64,000 bases of DNA, from positions 248,001-312,000 of the forward strand of contig QEYB01000406.1 of NCBI GenBank assembly GCA_017562135.1, read 5' to 3'. Both the position numbers and the translations under genes were made by a program. The notes under the pieces were generated by a model that saw nothing but the letters and a program-made list of their open reading frames with translations, had not been told where the DNA came from and ran no database searches. This DNA comes from Dipylidium caninum (taxonomy: Eukaryota > Platyhelminthes > Cestoda > Cyclophyllidea > Dipylidiidae). Shown one piece after another: positions 1 through 11,300 of the stretch; within the stretch, counting starts at the first letter, position 1, and every line of letters starts with the position of its first letter.

Positions 1-2
1 GT

Positions 3-360
3 TTTTCTCACTTAAGTGCCGGGGCAGGGAGGACTGGAACTCTCATTGCTGCTCGTTACCTCTTGGATAGACTGAGAGTGGATCCAGAAAAGATTGACGT
101 TTTTGGAACTGCTTTGGCTATTCGGAGATGGAGGCCTGGTTTAGTGCAAGTTTGGGTGCGTTGTTTGGCAAGCAGTAATGCTTTACCTATGGTCTCGTTA
201 GTTCATCCACTTAGCACTGGTTTTACTTAACTTTAGATCCAATTGAAATTTCTGTATGAGTTTTTACAGTACTGCATTAAAAGGGAATGTATTACAATGA
301 CTCCGAAAATTAACAGAACCAAATGCCTCCCTTCAACTGCCACCCAGCAAAGTGCATTAG
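3..360 (+). CDS. Protein tyrosine phosphatase-like domain, 3' part only, catalytic Cys missing
   Basis: Two exons are visible, 3-149 and 237-360, separated by an 87-nt GT-AG intron. They encode the C-terminal third of a classical PTP domain. Exon 1 starts at the signature loop, read as SHLSAGAGRTGT, followed by a helix and IDVFGTALAIRR..GLVQ. Exon 2 gives LKFLYEFLQYC, the usual closing helix of the fold. Classical PTPs have HCSAGxGRTG. Here the nucleophile Cys position is Leu (codon tta, 12-14), while the phosphate-binding Arg remains. This suggests a pseudophosphatase, for example the second domain of a receptor PTP. Exon 2 ends at a good donor (GTAAGT at 361), so at least one more exon should follow, but I could not find it. 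The gene begins before the window. Confidence 0.85.
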
Positions 361-2308
361 GTAAGTGATGATGCTACTGCCTTAGTCCCAGTAGTTTAGA
401 GCATTATTTTACATTATATAGTGAAATTTACGTGAGAGAGTGAGAAAGACATTGATGTGATGATATATTTGTAGAACATGAATACGCGAACCTTTTGGGA
501 GCTAACGAATGTGAGTTTAATAAGGAAATGGTCCTTTTGCGTTTGGAAATTTTAACTTTAGACTAAAACTTCCAGATCTGGCAACACATATCTACCTTTT
601 AATACGTTCGAACCAAGCTACTAATTTTTGGTGGCTTGGGTCGTTAATTGCAAGATGATTAGGCTTTTTCTCCATACTCCTTACTCGTGTATTTGTGCGT
701 CATCTCTACGTTAAACTTTATTTTAGAAAACGATACCATTTCTTAAACTCTTCACATGAATACTCGTACGGGCCAACTGTCACGAACCCCTATTCCAACT
801 CCCAATGCTTTTAAATGAAGATTTCCTGTCAAACATTGAAAAAAACAAACATCTACCTTCTGTTCCTCTATTTGCTTATAACTATTTTTACAGATGCTTT
901 GCTATGATTTATATATTTGAGATTAAAAAGCTTTAACGAATCGGGTAATCTCGGTTGAAATGTCAGTGGTGAAACGTGAATATTTGCCCATGTCCAATCC
1001 AATCCACAATCCCTATATGCATATTTTTCATTAAATAATTGTAAAGTGTACGAAAGGTAACTGATTTGCGAAGTGCACATGTACGCAAAGGGTTCTGGCG
1101 ACGATAATAAATAATGTCGTATTGAATGGATAAGGGGAGTATCTTAAATAAAAACAAAACTAAGTAGGAAATCATGATCTAATGAATGCAGTATGGTGAA
1201 CTAACACAAAAGCCGCAGTTTTAAATGGTTATCAATGTCAGTAATAGGAAAACCTCTGTTGTGAATGTGGGCGAATATAAGGCCGGGCTCTGAACCACAT
1301 GATTTAGATAAGTGAGCGATATTTTATCGAAAGAGTTACTAACATACCCAGATAAAAGCCGGAACGAGTAAGATTATGGGGGAATGCGTATGAGCATTTG
1401 ACCCTCATTTACCGAGAAAGTGGAGCTATGAGACAAGAAGCATGGTTGTTAAAATACCTGATTCTGTTTAGCTTGTTAAGGCTAATCCCTTAAGGCCTGG
1501 ATATGCCTTAACTAAGGTACGAAATATTATTTCGATAAAGGGCTGAAGGGATGATGGTGTTTGAAAACCAACGGAAGATATAAACTTTATAAATAACTGT
1601 AATGTGAACTAATGTTATTTCGGATAGTAATAACCTTACAGTTTATTTTAGAAGTGGGACAAATGCTCAAACTCTGCGCACTATCTGGAGTAGAGACGAG
1701 ATCAAAAGGACTGCCATAATGCGCTCTAGGTCATTCGTTAGTAAATTTTGTCACCGTTGGTTTTATTGGGGCGTAAGGGTGTGGATTGTCTTTTCGCACC
1801 CGGTCTTGTATGGATCATATTAAGCTTTCCAAGGTAGGGTCTTTCGTAATTTCTCAAAACATGGACACTTTCACAAATCCAACTAGCTACCATATGTGAT
1901 GTAACTTGTTGCATGGTGTATAAACTTGTTGTTTATTCGAAATTTGTGGTCTTTTCGCTGGGTATGCGTTCTTAATCGTTTTTACATTTTGTATCCACTA
2001 CATACTTTGGGATCACGGGTTTCGTGGTGCCTTCAGAAATCTCATAAACCCAAGTTTTTTTTCAATCACTAATAAATGTGGCTTCTGAGACCGTAGTACT
2101 TTTTTTTGCATTGCGCGGGCTCCACTCATCTCTTTTGGTTCTTTTTCGTTTTTCGCCATATTTCCCGTTCGCTTCAAGTTAGAATTAGTGTTTTTGAATT
2201 TCTGCCCTTATTTTACATATGGTTCTTTGTTATTTGCTAACACATTCTTCATGAGTTTGTTCTTTTGCGCCAACATTATTATTTGGCCTTTCATTCTTTG
2301 GCTAACAG
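361..2308. other. Non-coding stretch between PTP-like and myotubularin genes
   Basis: About 1.9 kb is AT-rich with only short, unrelated open frames. It should hold the end of the PTP-like gene and the promoter and initiator-methionine exon of the myotubularin gene. I could not place either with confidence. No repeat or RNA gene was recognised. Confidence 0.5.
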
Positions 2309-5300
2309 GTTGAAGATGTCACCCTCGTGGATTGTTTCAATGGCTATGCCTGGATAAAAGGGGTTCTCCACATTACTCTTACTCAAACTTTCTTCATCGA
2401 TAGTTCAAGGAAACATGAAATTTGGGTGCGCGTTCTTCGCATACTCTTACTTATTTGATTGCACTCTAATTTTTAAGATATTAAAACAGGTTTAGGAGGG
2501 GATTATGGATTGCATTGTTTTGTCCTGTCGATAGCCCTCTCCTTTAAGGGCTACCCTCGGCTTATTTTATTTCTAAATGGCCTATAAACGTCTGGTATGC
2601 TGACTGCATGCCGTGCCTTCCCCTAACACCCCTAAATGCCTCTGCAGATAGGTTCATATGTATTTTTTAAAATAGAAATAGAACAAATAAGGGTTTCTAC
2701 GTAGCTATTTGGCCATCGCTTTTGGTTGTCTCATTGATCACTCTTTTCTGAACTGAATGGACTCGACTTTTGCACCGTTTGGTAATGTGCAATAAGAACA
2801 CATATTTTTAACGTAACTCCACATAATTATCTGTATTGCAGCGCCATATTTTATATTCGTAAGATCAGGTGTTTTGATTTGACTTAAACTTATCTCTCTA
2901 TGTTGTTTGGAGTGAACTGAGGATTTTAATTGCCTCAAGATGAAACTGAGCCCAATGACGAAGATAAGTCAGTATGATTTATATACTAATTCTTACTTGC
3001 AATCGAATCTTTACCGCATGGAATTGTTTTCTGATGATCGTTCTTAGATAGAAACGTGCTTGATAGACCGCGTGGAACGATTACCTCTGGCAGCTACGGG
3101 TGCTCCCTTGGTTATTCGGGGCAAAAATTTCCGAGTGGCTTGTTTCATTATTCGCCATGATCGAGAATGTCAAGAGGTTTATGAAACCCTTACTCGTCTC
3201 GCACAAGTTCGTAAGTCCATAATCTTTTTTCTTTACCATCCCAATTCATGAGATTGGCTATAGTCTTAGAGTATGATTTTATCCAAACTATTTTTTTGAT
3301 TGACTTCTATGAAAGGCATTGATTCGCTAAATCGTTTTGTACCGCTACTTTTTGGCATCCTGCTTATCGTCTGTTGGAGTAAATTTTACTCTCTAGTAAT
3401 TTTTTACGTATTAATCATTTGAAAGAGGTTTCTTTATTGACCCACTGTGAATTTATTGTCCATTTATATTCTTGTCTTCCAGCAAGCATAAAGCATTTGC
3501 CATGTTTTCACGAGTGGCCCTCGGGTGTTTCTCAAGTCCGCGGCGAAGGCTGGGATTTATATGACCTACGCTCTGATTTCACCCGTATGGGTCTTCCCAA
3601 TGCTTCGTGGGTTATTCTCGACAACTCCTATTACCAGGTAGTTTTTTAAACTTCTATCACCTCTACCTTTTATCTTCACCGGTGAAGAATTTAAAATTTT
3701 TATGTAATGCTCACATAGGTATTTAGGGCTTTTTTGTCCCTTTTTTTTCTTTTCCCATTGCATCTAAGATCTGCGACACGTACCCCAACATTATCTGCAT
3801 GCCAAAGCAGACTAATCGTAGCATTATCTTGGGGAGTGCTAACTTCAGATCACACCGACGCCTTCCCACTCTCACTTGGATCCATCCCACTGGGAAGGTG
3901 AGTTTTTACTGTTCTATTTTTACAGTTTTGCTAATTTCACGCGTGATGGGTGATTGTTATTGTTATACAATCACCTTTGTAGTTTCCAGATCACCTCGTT
4001 TAATTTAAATCACCCAATCTCTTCTATCTTGAATTTAAGTAAGAGATGATCGAACTCAAATTGAGTTTTCTCACTCCTCATTTCATTAATCATCTTTAAA
4101 TTTCTAATCATTAGCCCTTACCGGGCGTCCAGTGATGCTTAAACTTCACTGGGAAAACTATCGAATGTGACACTAATTATACTTCGATAGAGGGCCAGAG
4201 TACATGTGCGTGTGTGTCAAGTATCTTTCTCGTACTATGTGTGGTATTTCCTCCGGATTTTTTCTATGAAGTAAGAAATTCTAGATTTTGCTTTAAACCA
4301 TGGCTTTCAAGGTATTTTCAATTCAACAGGTTTAATCTCTCCTAGTTCTCATCAGCATGCTATGAATTTAATGATTTTTAAATATTAAAAGTGATGCGTT
4401 CGGTGATGGAGCTACCATATATTATCTCTGTTGTGAAAGTTTGTGTGCTACTGTGTGTGAAGAGCAAGTGAATGGCGTCAAACGAGTATCAAGAAAGGGG
4501 GGGGGGGGGAATTACTTAATTATAAACATAGCTTTGTAGTGAAAGACATTCTGTTTTATTACATTATTTGAAACCTCTCTTGGTCATACAGTCGGTGCTA
4601 TGCAGATCCAGTCAACCACTGTCGGGCCTAACCAGCAAGAGCGCGGACGATCAATTATTGTTGCGGCAAATCCGTTGGGCTGTCGCTACTAACAGCAGCA
4701 AGGCCGGATTAACGGTGTCAGAAGAGGAGCCACCTCTACTCTATGTGATTGACACACGACCTCCATTGAATGCCATTACGAATCGCGCTCAAGGCAAGGG
4801 TTACGAGGATGTTGGAGTCTATCGTGATATTATCCTCCGTTTTGCCCATATACCCAACATACACGTCGTTCGTGGTTCGCTTGAAAAGATGCTCAAAGGT
4901 AGATTCTACTCTCTATACCTTACCCTTAATGGTAGTCCAGATAAGAAAGATGGGACGTTGTGGGGTGCTATCGCATTAAATACAAGTTATGTGTTTCCGT
5001 TTTGGTCGCAACTTACTATAGCGATTGTCGTAGTGTTTATTTTTCACTTGATCTACAACACTTCAATTGGTGTTGGTGGCACACTCTTGACGCTTTCGTT
5101 CAATCGGATGCCACTTATTTTTTCTGTGTTAAAAATAGTATTAAGTAAGCTGTTAGAGGCCTTACAACTCAACCGTTTCTGGTTATTTTAGGAAGCGTTG
5201 TTAATTCACAATGAATAACGCCGTAGACTTATGAACCACTGAAGTATTTCTCTTGCTAACTAAAATTCATCCTCTTTTCGGCGCTTCTTCAATCACATTA

Positions 5301-8300
5301 CACTAGTTTTTGCTCAAAATGGAATGAAGAAATGGGACCAACGCTTCCTAACCGTTCAACTGGACTGCTTCACGCAAACCGATTGAGTAAAACTAGGCAT
5401 TTCGCATAATTATACCGCTCCAATTCAATCCACTAAGTTTAGGATAACCGAGCTATAGTAATGGGCGGTTCTCAAGTGTTCGTAGTGTGTTTTTGACGTT
5501 GGTATTAGCATAGTTCAAAGTCTCAACATTTAACCAATTTTCACTCTAAAAATTGAATGTCTTCACATCGCGTATAATTCTCATTTACTTAAGAATAACT
5601 TTTCGTAATTCTCTGTGTTTTTTAAATATATTTTTTTCTCGAGGGATTAAAGCGAGGACGATTGCTTAGTATATGCATTATTTTACAAAAAAGTATGAAG
5701 CTTCGTGCGCCGTCCCTTTTGTTACCTTCACCTTTCTTAGAATAAATGTTATCTCTGATACCTTATCATTGCTTTCCCTTTATTTCCAAAATTGGATTCC
5801 GATTCAATAAATTTTCTTATTTCTCATCTAATAGTCAGAATTTCTTACTTGAATAGTGCGTCTTAGTCCTATATTTAATGACAAGGCATACAGGAGTGTA
5901 GAGCTAGATAAAAAACTATCTGAGATCATTCTTTTTGGGCGGTGACCAGTCCCTCATAACGTGAGGTTATGTTTGGATCCATCAGCAAACCGTGCACCAC
6001 TGGTTCATTTGGTATATCGTCCGATTTATTATCTTCGCGATGGGAATTTGTTGGTTGGCTTCCCAAAGTTGACTGACGCCATGGACCGAGTGTATTTCTT
6101 ATGGTGGTCGTAGGACCGCTTACCCAAATTGAAAATTATGAGGTCGCCTGTTATCATTTTTGGAAACGAGACAGTATAATTGACTATTTTAATCCTTCAG
6201 TTATAGCTTCTCTCGTGATAAGTCAGTTAAAATGTGTACTTTCTGCTGTGCTATTTGGTTTTGGTGTAGTCATTTGGAAAGTAGGCGTTTCCTTTTACCA
6301 CTGCAACACCCTGTCTTTTTTCTTTGGAAATGTGAGTCACAAACCACAATTATAGCCGAAAGCCTTTTTTAATAAAAATCAACGTTTTACTGCAGCTTAC
6401 CAGAACCCTCGGGTGAAAATGAAAGACCTTCACACTGCCGTGGACAAGTCATCCTGGTTGCGGAACTTGCGCCGACTTCTAGAAGCAGCCTTTTTCGTCG
6501 CATCCCGGATGCAGCCGGAAGCTGGTGGTTTCTCATTCCTGGTCCACTGTTCTGACGGGTGGGACCGAACCGCACAAGTTTGTGCCCTCGCCCAACTTCT
6601 CCTCGACCCTTACTATCGTACTCTGGACGGTTTTCAGGTATATCTTCCGGTCCCGTCACTTGCTCCAAAATTCCATCAGTAACTTTTCATTGCTGTGATT
6701 AAGGCTTTGTTGGAGAAAGATTGGCTACGTTTTGGACACAAATTTGGCGAACGTTGCAACCAAACGCAAGCTGTGGATGGGCGTGAGATTTCGCCAGTAT
6801 TCACCCAATTCCTTGACTGCACTCACCACCTCCTTGATCTTCTTCCAACGGCTTTTCAATTCAATACGTTATTTCTCATGACTCTGCATGACCACTCGAA
6901 ATCTGGGAGCTTTGGCACGTTTGTGGGTTGTTCAGAAAAAGAACGTCATGAGTTAGAGTAAGTGGTTAACAAGTTTATTCTTGTGCTGCTCATGACCAAA
7001 ACTTACTTGTCTTGTGATCTTATAATACTCGATTATTAGGCTGGCAACTAAGTTATTACGCTTTTTTCGACTGATGGAACTTATTTTTTTCTTACCGTGT
7101 TCAACCTACCTAACGTACATTTTTTTTCATGATGTTTGGACTTCTACTTTCCATTTAGTAAGGAAAATCATATTATTTAGTTGTATGATTTTGTTTTTAT
7201 CCCGATTTAAAAGGGAAAGACAAGAGGTGCGCCTTAGATTTATTTTATTGTATTATTTCCAAAAAGGCAAGAACGCATTGTAAGCATGTAAGAAGTTGTG
7301 TGCCGTGTGTGCGAATGAAGCCTTGAAAGAATAGTAGTATAGTCAAAAGTGATTTGCCATATTTCGTTCTGGTGATTTTTCACTAAAAAAAGCTCAACAA
7401 TCTGGCCGTCCGTCCAGTTGAAGTCGACGAGACCCACATCGAAAGCCATTGTCGCTTTAGCTCGTCAGAGCACAGCACGTGATGTGGCAAAGGAGCTCGA
7501 TGAAAAAAGAATAAAAAGGCTTGTCGAGAAACTTGATATTTGGATTCCTCCCCAGCTTAAGGCATCCGAAAGGCAACGAAATTATTCTATTTTTGAAAAG
7601 ATTATTAACTGGCGACAAAAGTGAGTAGTTTAGAGAAACGTTGATCGGAAGAGAGCGTGGGTGACGGATGGAGATTCACCAAAAATAGATTATGCTGTCA
7701 GTCTGGGTTTGGATGCGTCGACACATTCGTCATGCAGCCGTGACCCTGCACCTTCAGGTCACCATTTATTTCGTCGTTCCATCCGGATGCTAATGATGTC
7801 TACTCACACTCATCAGTTTTTTGATTACAAAAAGCAGAAACGTTAGGGACGTGGATCTATGACACTACCTGCACGACGGCAAAAGGTCATCGACAAAACG
7901 GAGAGTACCTAATTGAATAGTTTTCAGAAAGGAAATTTTGAATTTTATTCTTGCTAAAAACCCGTAATTACTTAGTTGCCAACCCAATCAGTCCATAAAG
8001 TATAAACACCCACCGAACTGGTCAGCCTGGTACCTTCTTGCTTCACCATTTTTATTAACAGTCGAGGGATAGACGGGGCCAATGAACGACCCTTTTAGGC
8101 GTCACATCATTCCGGCAATAGCAACTCCTTGAGCACATGAACCTTCATGCATAGTTAAATAATCTGAAATTGAATTGTGATGGTGAATAACCTGGAATTT
8201 TTTCTCACGTCTTCACGTTTCGAAATATGTCTGTTTCGATCATGGTATCAATTTATGGAACTTTAAGTGTCTTTTCTCTATATATGATCCGGTAAGTTTG

Positions 8301-11300
8301 CGGCGTCGGAGGGCAGTTGACTACCTTGAGTCTCATAGACTTTAGCCGAACACATTGAACAAATCGTTTTTACGGATGCAACGGCAACATTTGGGCAAAG
8401 TTTTTGTAAACTGTCACCCTCTTTTCTCTTACAATTGGAATTGAATAATTCAATTAAGAATAGGAGACTCATAAGTTACGCCACATTTCCTGCACTGTTT
8501 CAGTCTGTCCAAGCAAACATGCAGTTCGTGGGTTTACTTCGCGACAAAACGGCACCTCTTCCTCAATCCGTTCTACAAACCGCCCATCGAGTACGTTGGG
8601 GCCATGAAGGTGACCGATCGGCCCCATGTCACTGCCCTCCTGCCTGCTTTCGTTACTTCACCTCACCTCTTTGGGTTAGTATGAGATTCTCTCCCTTTAT
8701 TTCCCTGAAAGTGATATCTTTGATATTACTTTCGTTTCGTTAAGCCATGAATGGACATCATTCCATAGTTTTGAAACTATGAAACGGGCGATGACTATGA
8801 GCAAAACAAAGAAGCGCAATTTCCCACATAATTTTTATATCCAATCTAAATAACTTACATCGGCTTGTACGACTTTCTGCCAATGATTGAGCAAGTCTCA
8901 TATACCTCTTTCAACAATCTCCATTTTTGGGGTTAATAAGCAATTTCAAGTCTTCTATAATAATAATAATAATTCGTAATTACGATCGGGGGTGAAATAT
9001 CGTGTGAATATGGGCATGTGGTGAAATGTTATATCGTGGAGAACTTATCATCCTCCGTGACGATCGAGCAATGCGGACTGTTTTTCCATCATAAGTTTCC
9101 GTTCATGTATAACATCGATTTCACGGCAATAGGACTTCACTGCTGTTATCGTTTCTTCTGGCGAAATGGAACACTCCTTTGGTATTCCACCACATATGCT
9201 AACCGTAATTTTTTTAATGAAATTTCAGATCAGAGGTCCGTCCTGGGGCTGTCTTCTTATCCAACCCATTTGCTTGATCGTTTTCGATTGTCATACGAAA
9301 CCCACTTTTTATCACAAGTGATGATGCAAAAAACAGCGAAGAAAACAACTAAAATGCGCTTTTGCTCTTGCGCTCGGTCGCTTATCTGCACTTGCATCAA
9401 TTCGCGGATATTTTAACAGCCGTATGGATGACTAGTTCCTAGCTTAGACCCACGTTTACGAATAGTCCCGTGTGTGGACTGGATTCCGCAGTCGTCCTTG
9501 ACTCATCCTCATCTTCCTCGAGGCCCGTTGACGACACTCAAATTGCAAAAACGAAATTTTCTGAACCACCATCAGCATTTTTTAATCAGTAGTGGGTCCT
9601 TATCTGAATCCGTCATTAATCTTCCTCGAAGCTTGAGTTGCCCCATGATTCCATTTGAACTCATGCAAAAAGTGGATGTAAATTGTGTTTTTTATCCATT
9701 TGGTTTCTGCGAAAAATATTATAAAATTGGGATACAAAAGCGGGATTATTTCACGAAATGTGTAAGAAGAATATTTTTTAATTTATAGATAAAAATATTG
9801 CGAGCTCGTCGCTGTTGGACATAGATTAAATCAAAACGCCCGCCTCATAGTTTCCAACTTATTAGTTCAAAGTTATTCATCGTAATCTTATTATAATGGT
9901 TTTGATATACTGTAGTATCTTTTGTGTATGTTCTTATCTGATTGTGTAGTTATTTATCTAGGAGTCAAGAGTGCGAAAAAGCCCTACCTTGGTCCCTTAA
10001 CCCTCTTCTGTGATGTAGTTACTGAACTAAAATCGGCCTTGTTCTCCTTTTTCTATCTCGCGTGCTTTCAACCGGTGGGTATTATCACCTTCCCATCGAA
10101 CGTTGTAGAGAGAACGCAACGAACTTGAGGATACTTGTTTGTTGGCCGACATTCATAACTTGCCATATCCGTCGAGTCTCAAATTATTCTTTCCTGTTTA
10201 GAACCTGAGTCTATCCACGATTAGGGGCATAATATTGGTTTGGAAAAGCTAGGAGCTAATATTGCCCTTATTTCTCGGTATAGATTGTGGAGTGACCTAT
10301 ATCTTCGGTACGAGTGGCGCATCCCCTGCCTGTCCCAACGCGTAGTTGGGGCGGTGAACAATTTGAAGATGCAGACTCAGGCCCTTACTGCCCACTCTGA
10401 TCTCCTTCGACAACGCATCCACGAGCTGTCCATACTGTTGGGCAAGACGGGTGATGAAGTTGATGACCCATTACAACTGTCCGAGAATTCAAAGGTAAGG
10501 GATTGTGAAGTAACCGTTCAAATACCTTATTTCCAATAGGTTTTCGTATGACCTAACCGTATGAATAAGTGAATGTCATTTCAAATTCCCTCAAGTCCTG
10601 ATCTTGTAAGGCATTTGTGAGAAGCGTGCTGTCCTCGCACTTCTGGAAGGTCAGAAGTATACACGGAACACTTAGCTGACGGAGAGTTATTTGGTCGTCA
10701 ACGCACCGGTCATGCTTAATATAAGTGATGGGAGGGTGGTGAGTCGATGGTTAAACTAGAGAATTTAATGCTCCTCCCCCACCTCATTGCATTGAACTTT
10801 ATATAAACCGATTTCTGTTTGTTTTTCGCTCTCGCTTTTTTACTCCAATATGTGCTGTTGTGGAATTACTGAGTGACCTTTAATGGAATAATGACGGCCA
10901 GTCCTCGTGATTGAGAGTTGTGCATCCATACCGTTTGTCATTCTCGAGATATCTGCTACTGCTGTTCCTCACTCCTTAAATATTCTGAATAATTGGCAGA
11001 TAATTTTGAGAGGTGACTGATTTCTAGCATATACCAATTAATTCGAGTTCCTTTGAACCGACTCCCTATTTCATCTTTCGCAGGTCGGACTCACTCAGAA
11101 CCAGTTAAATCCTGCTCTTCATTTCAAGATTGTCCTTTTTACGCTACCGTAGTCTTCTAGGAGCAAAATCACAAGATCACGTTGTGAAAATTACACTTGA
11201 ACGCAGACTGGTTCATACCTTAGGATTGCCTGGCAAGCGATACATCATCCTCTCCAGCCCCTCTTCTACTTCGGCAAATAAGTACCGTTGTTCTTGGCAC

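Larger units (their letters stand above)
7036..7987 (+). mobile_element. Mariner-family DNA transposon, internally deleted and decayed
   Basis: The element lies in the myotubularin intron between exons 6704-6957 and 8504-8674. Its left end begins TTAGGCTGGCAACTAAGT. The right end, read on the minus strand from 7987, begins TTGGGTTGGCAACTAAGT. The two arms agree at about 23 of 28 positions. Inside are transposase fragments in the same order as a mariner transposase. At about 950 bp it is shorter than the usual 1.3 kb, and the missing part is mainly the N-terminal and central catalytic region. The left flank has TA, the usual mariner target; the right flank does not clearly repeat it. The element points the same way as the host gene. 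Stops and frame changes make it non-autonomous. Confidence 0.9.

Noticed and set aside
6101..6355. 84-codon plus-strand frame in a myotubularin intron
   Set aside because: Exons 4592-4898 and 6396-6637 join directly in phase and in the family's expected sequence, so no exon is missing there.
9228..9300. Acceptor-like site followed by SEVRPGAVFLSNPFA as a possible myotubularin exon
   Set aside because: It has the right phase but runs into a stop with no donor. Exon 9448-9588 fits both the upstream and downstream phase and leads to the conserved LWSDLYLRY exon.
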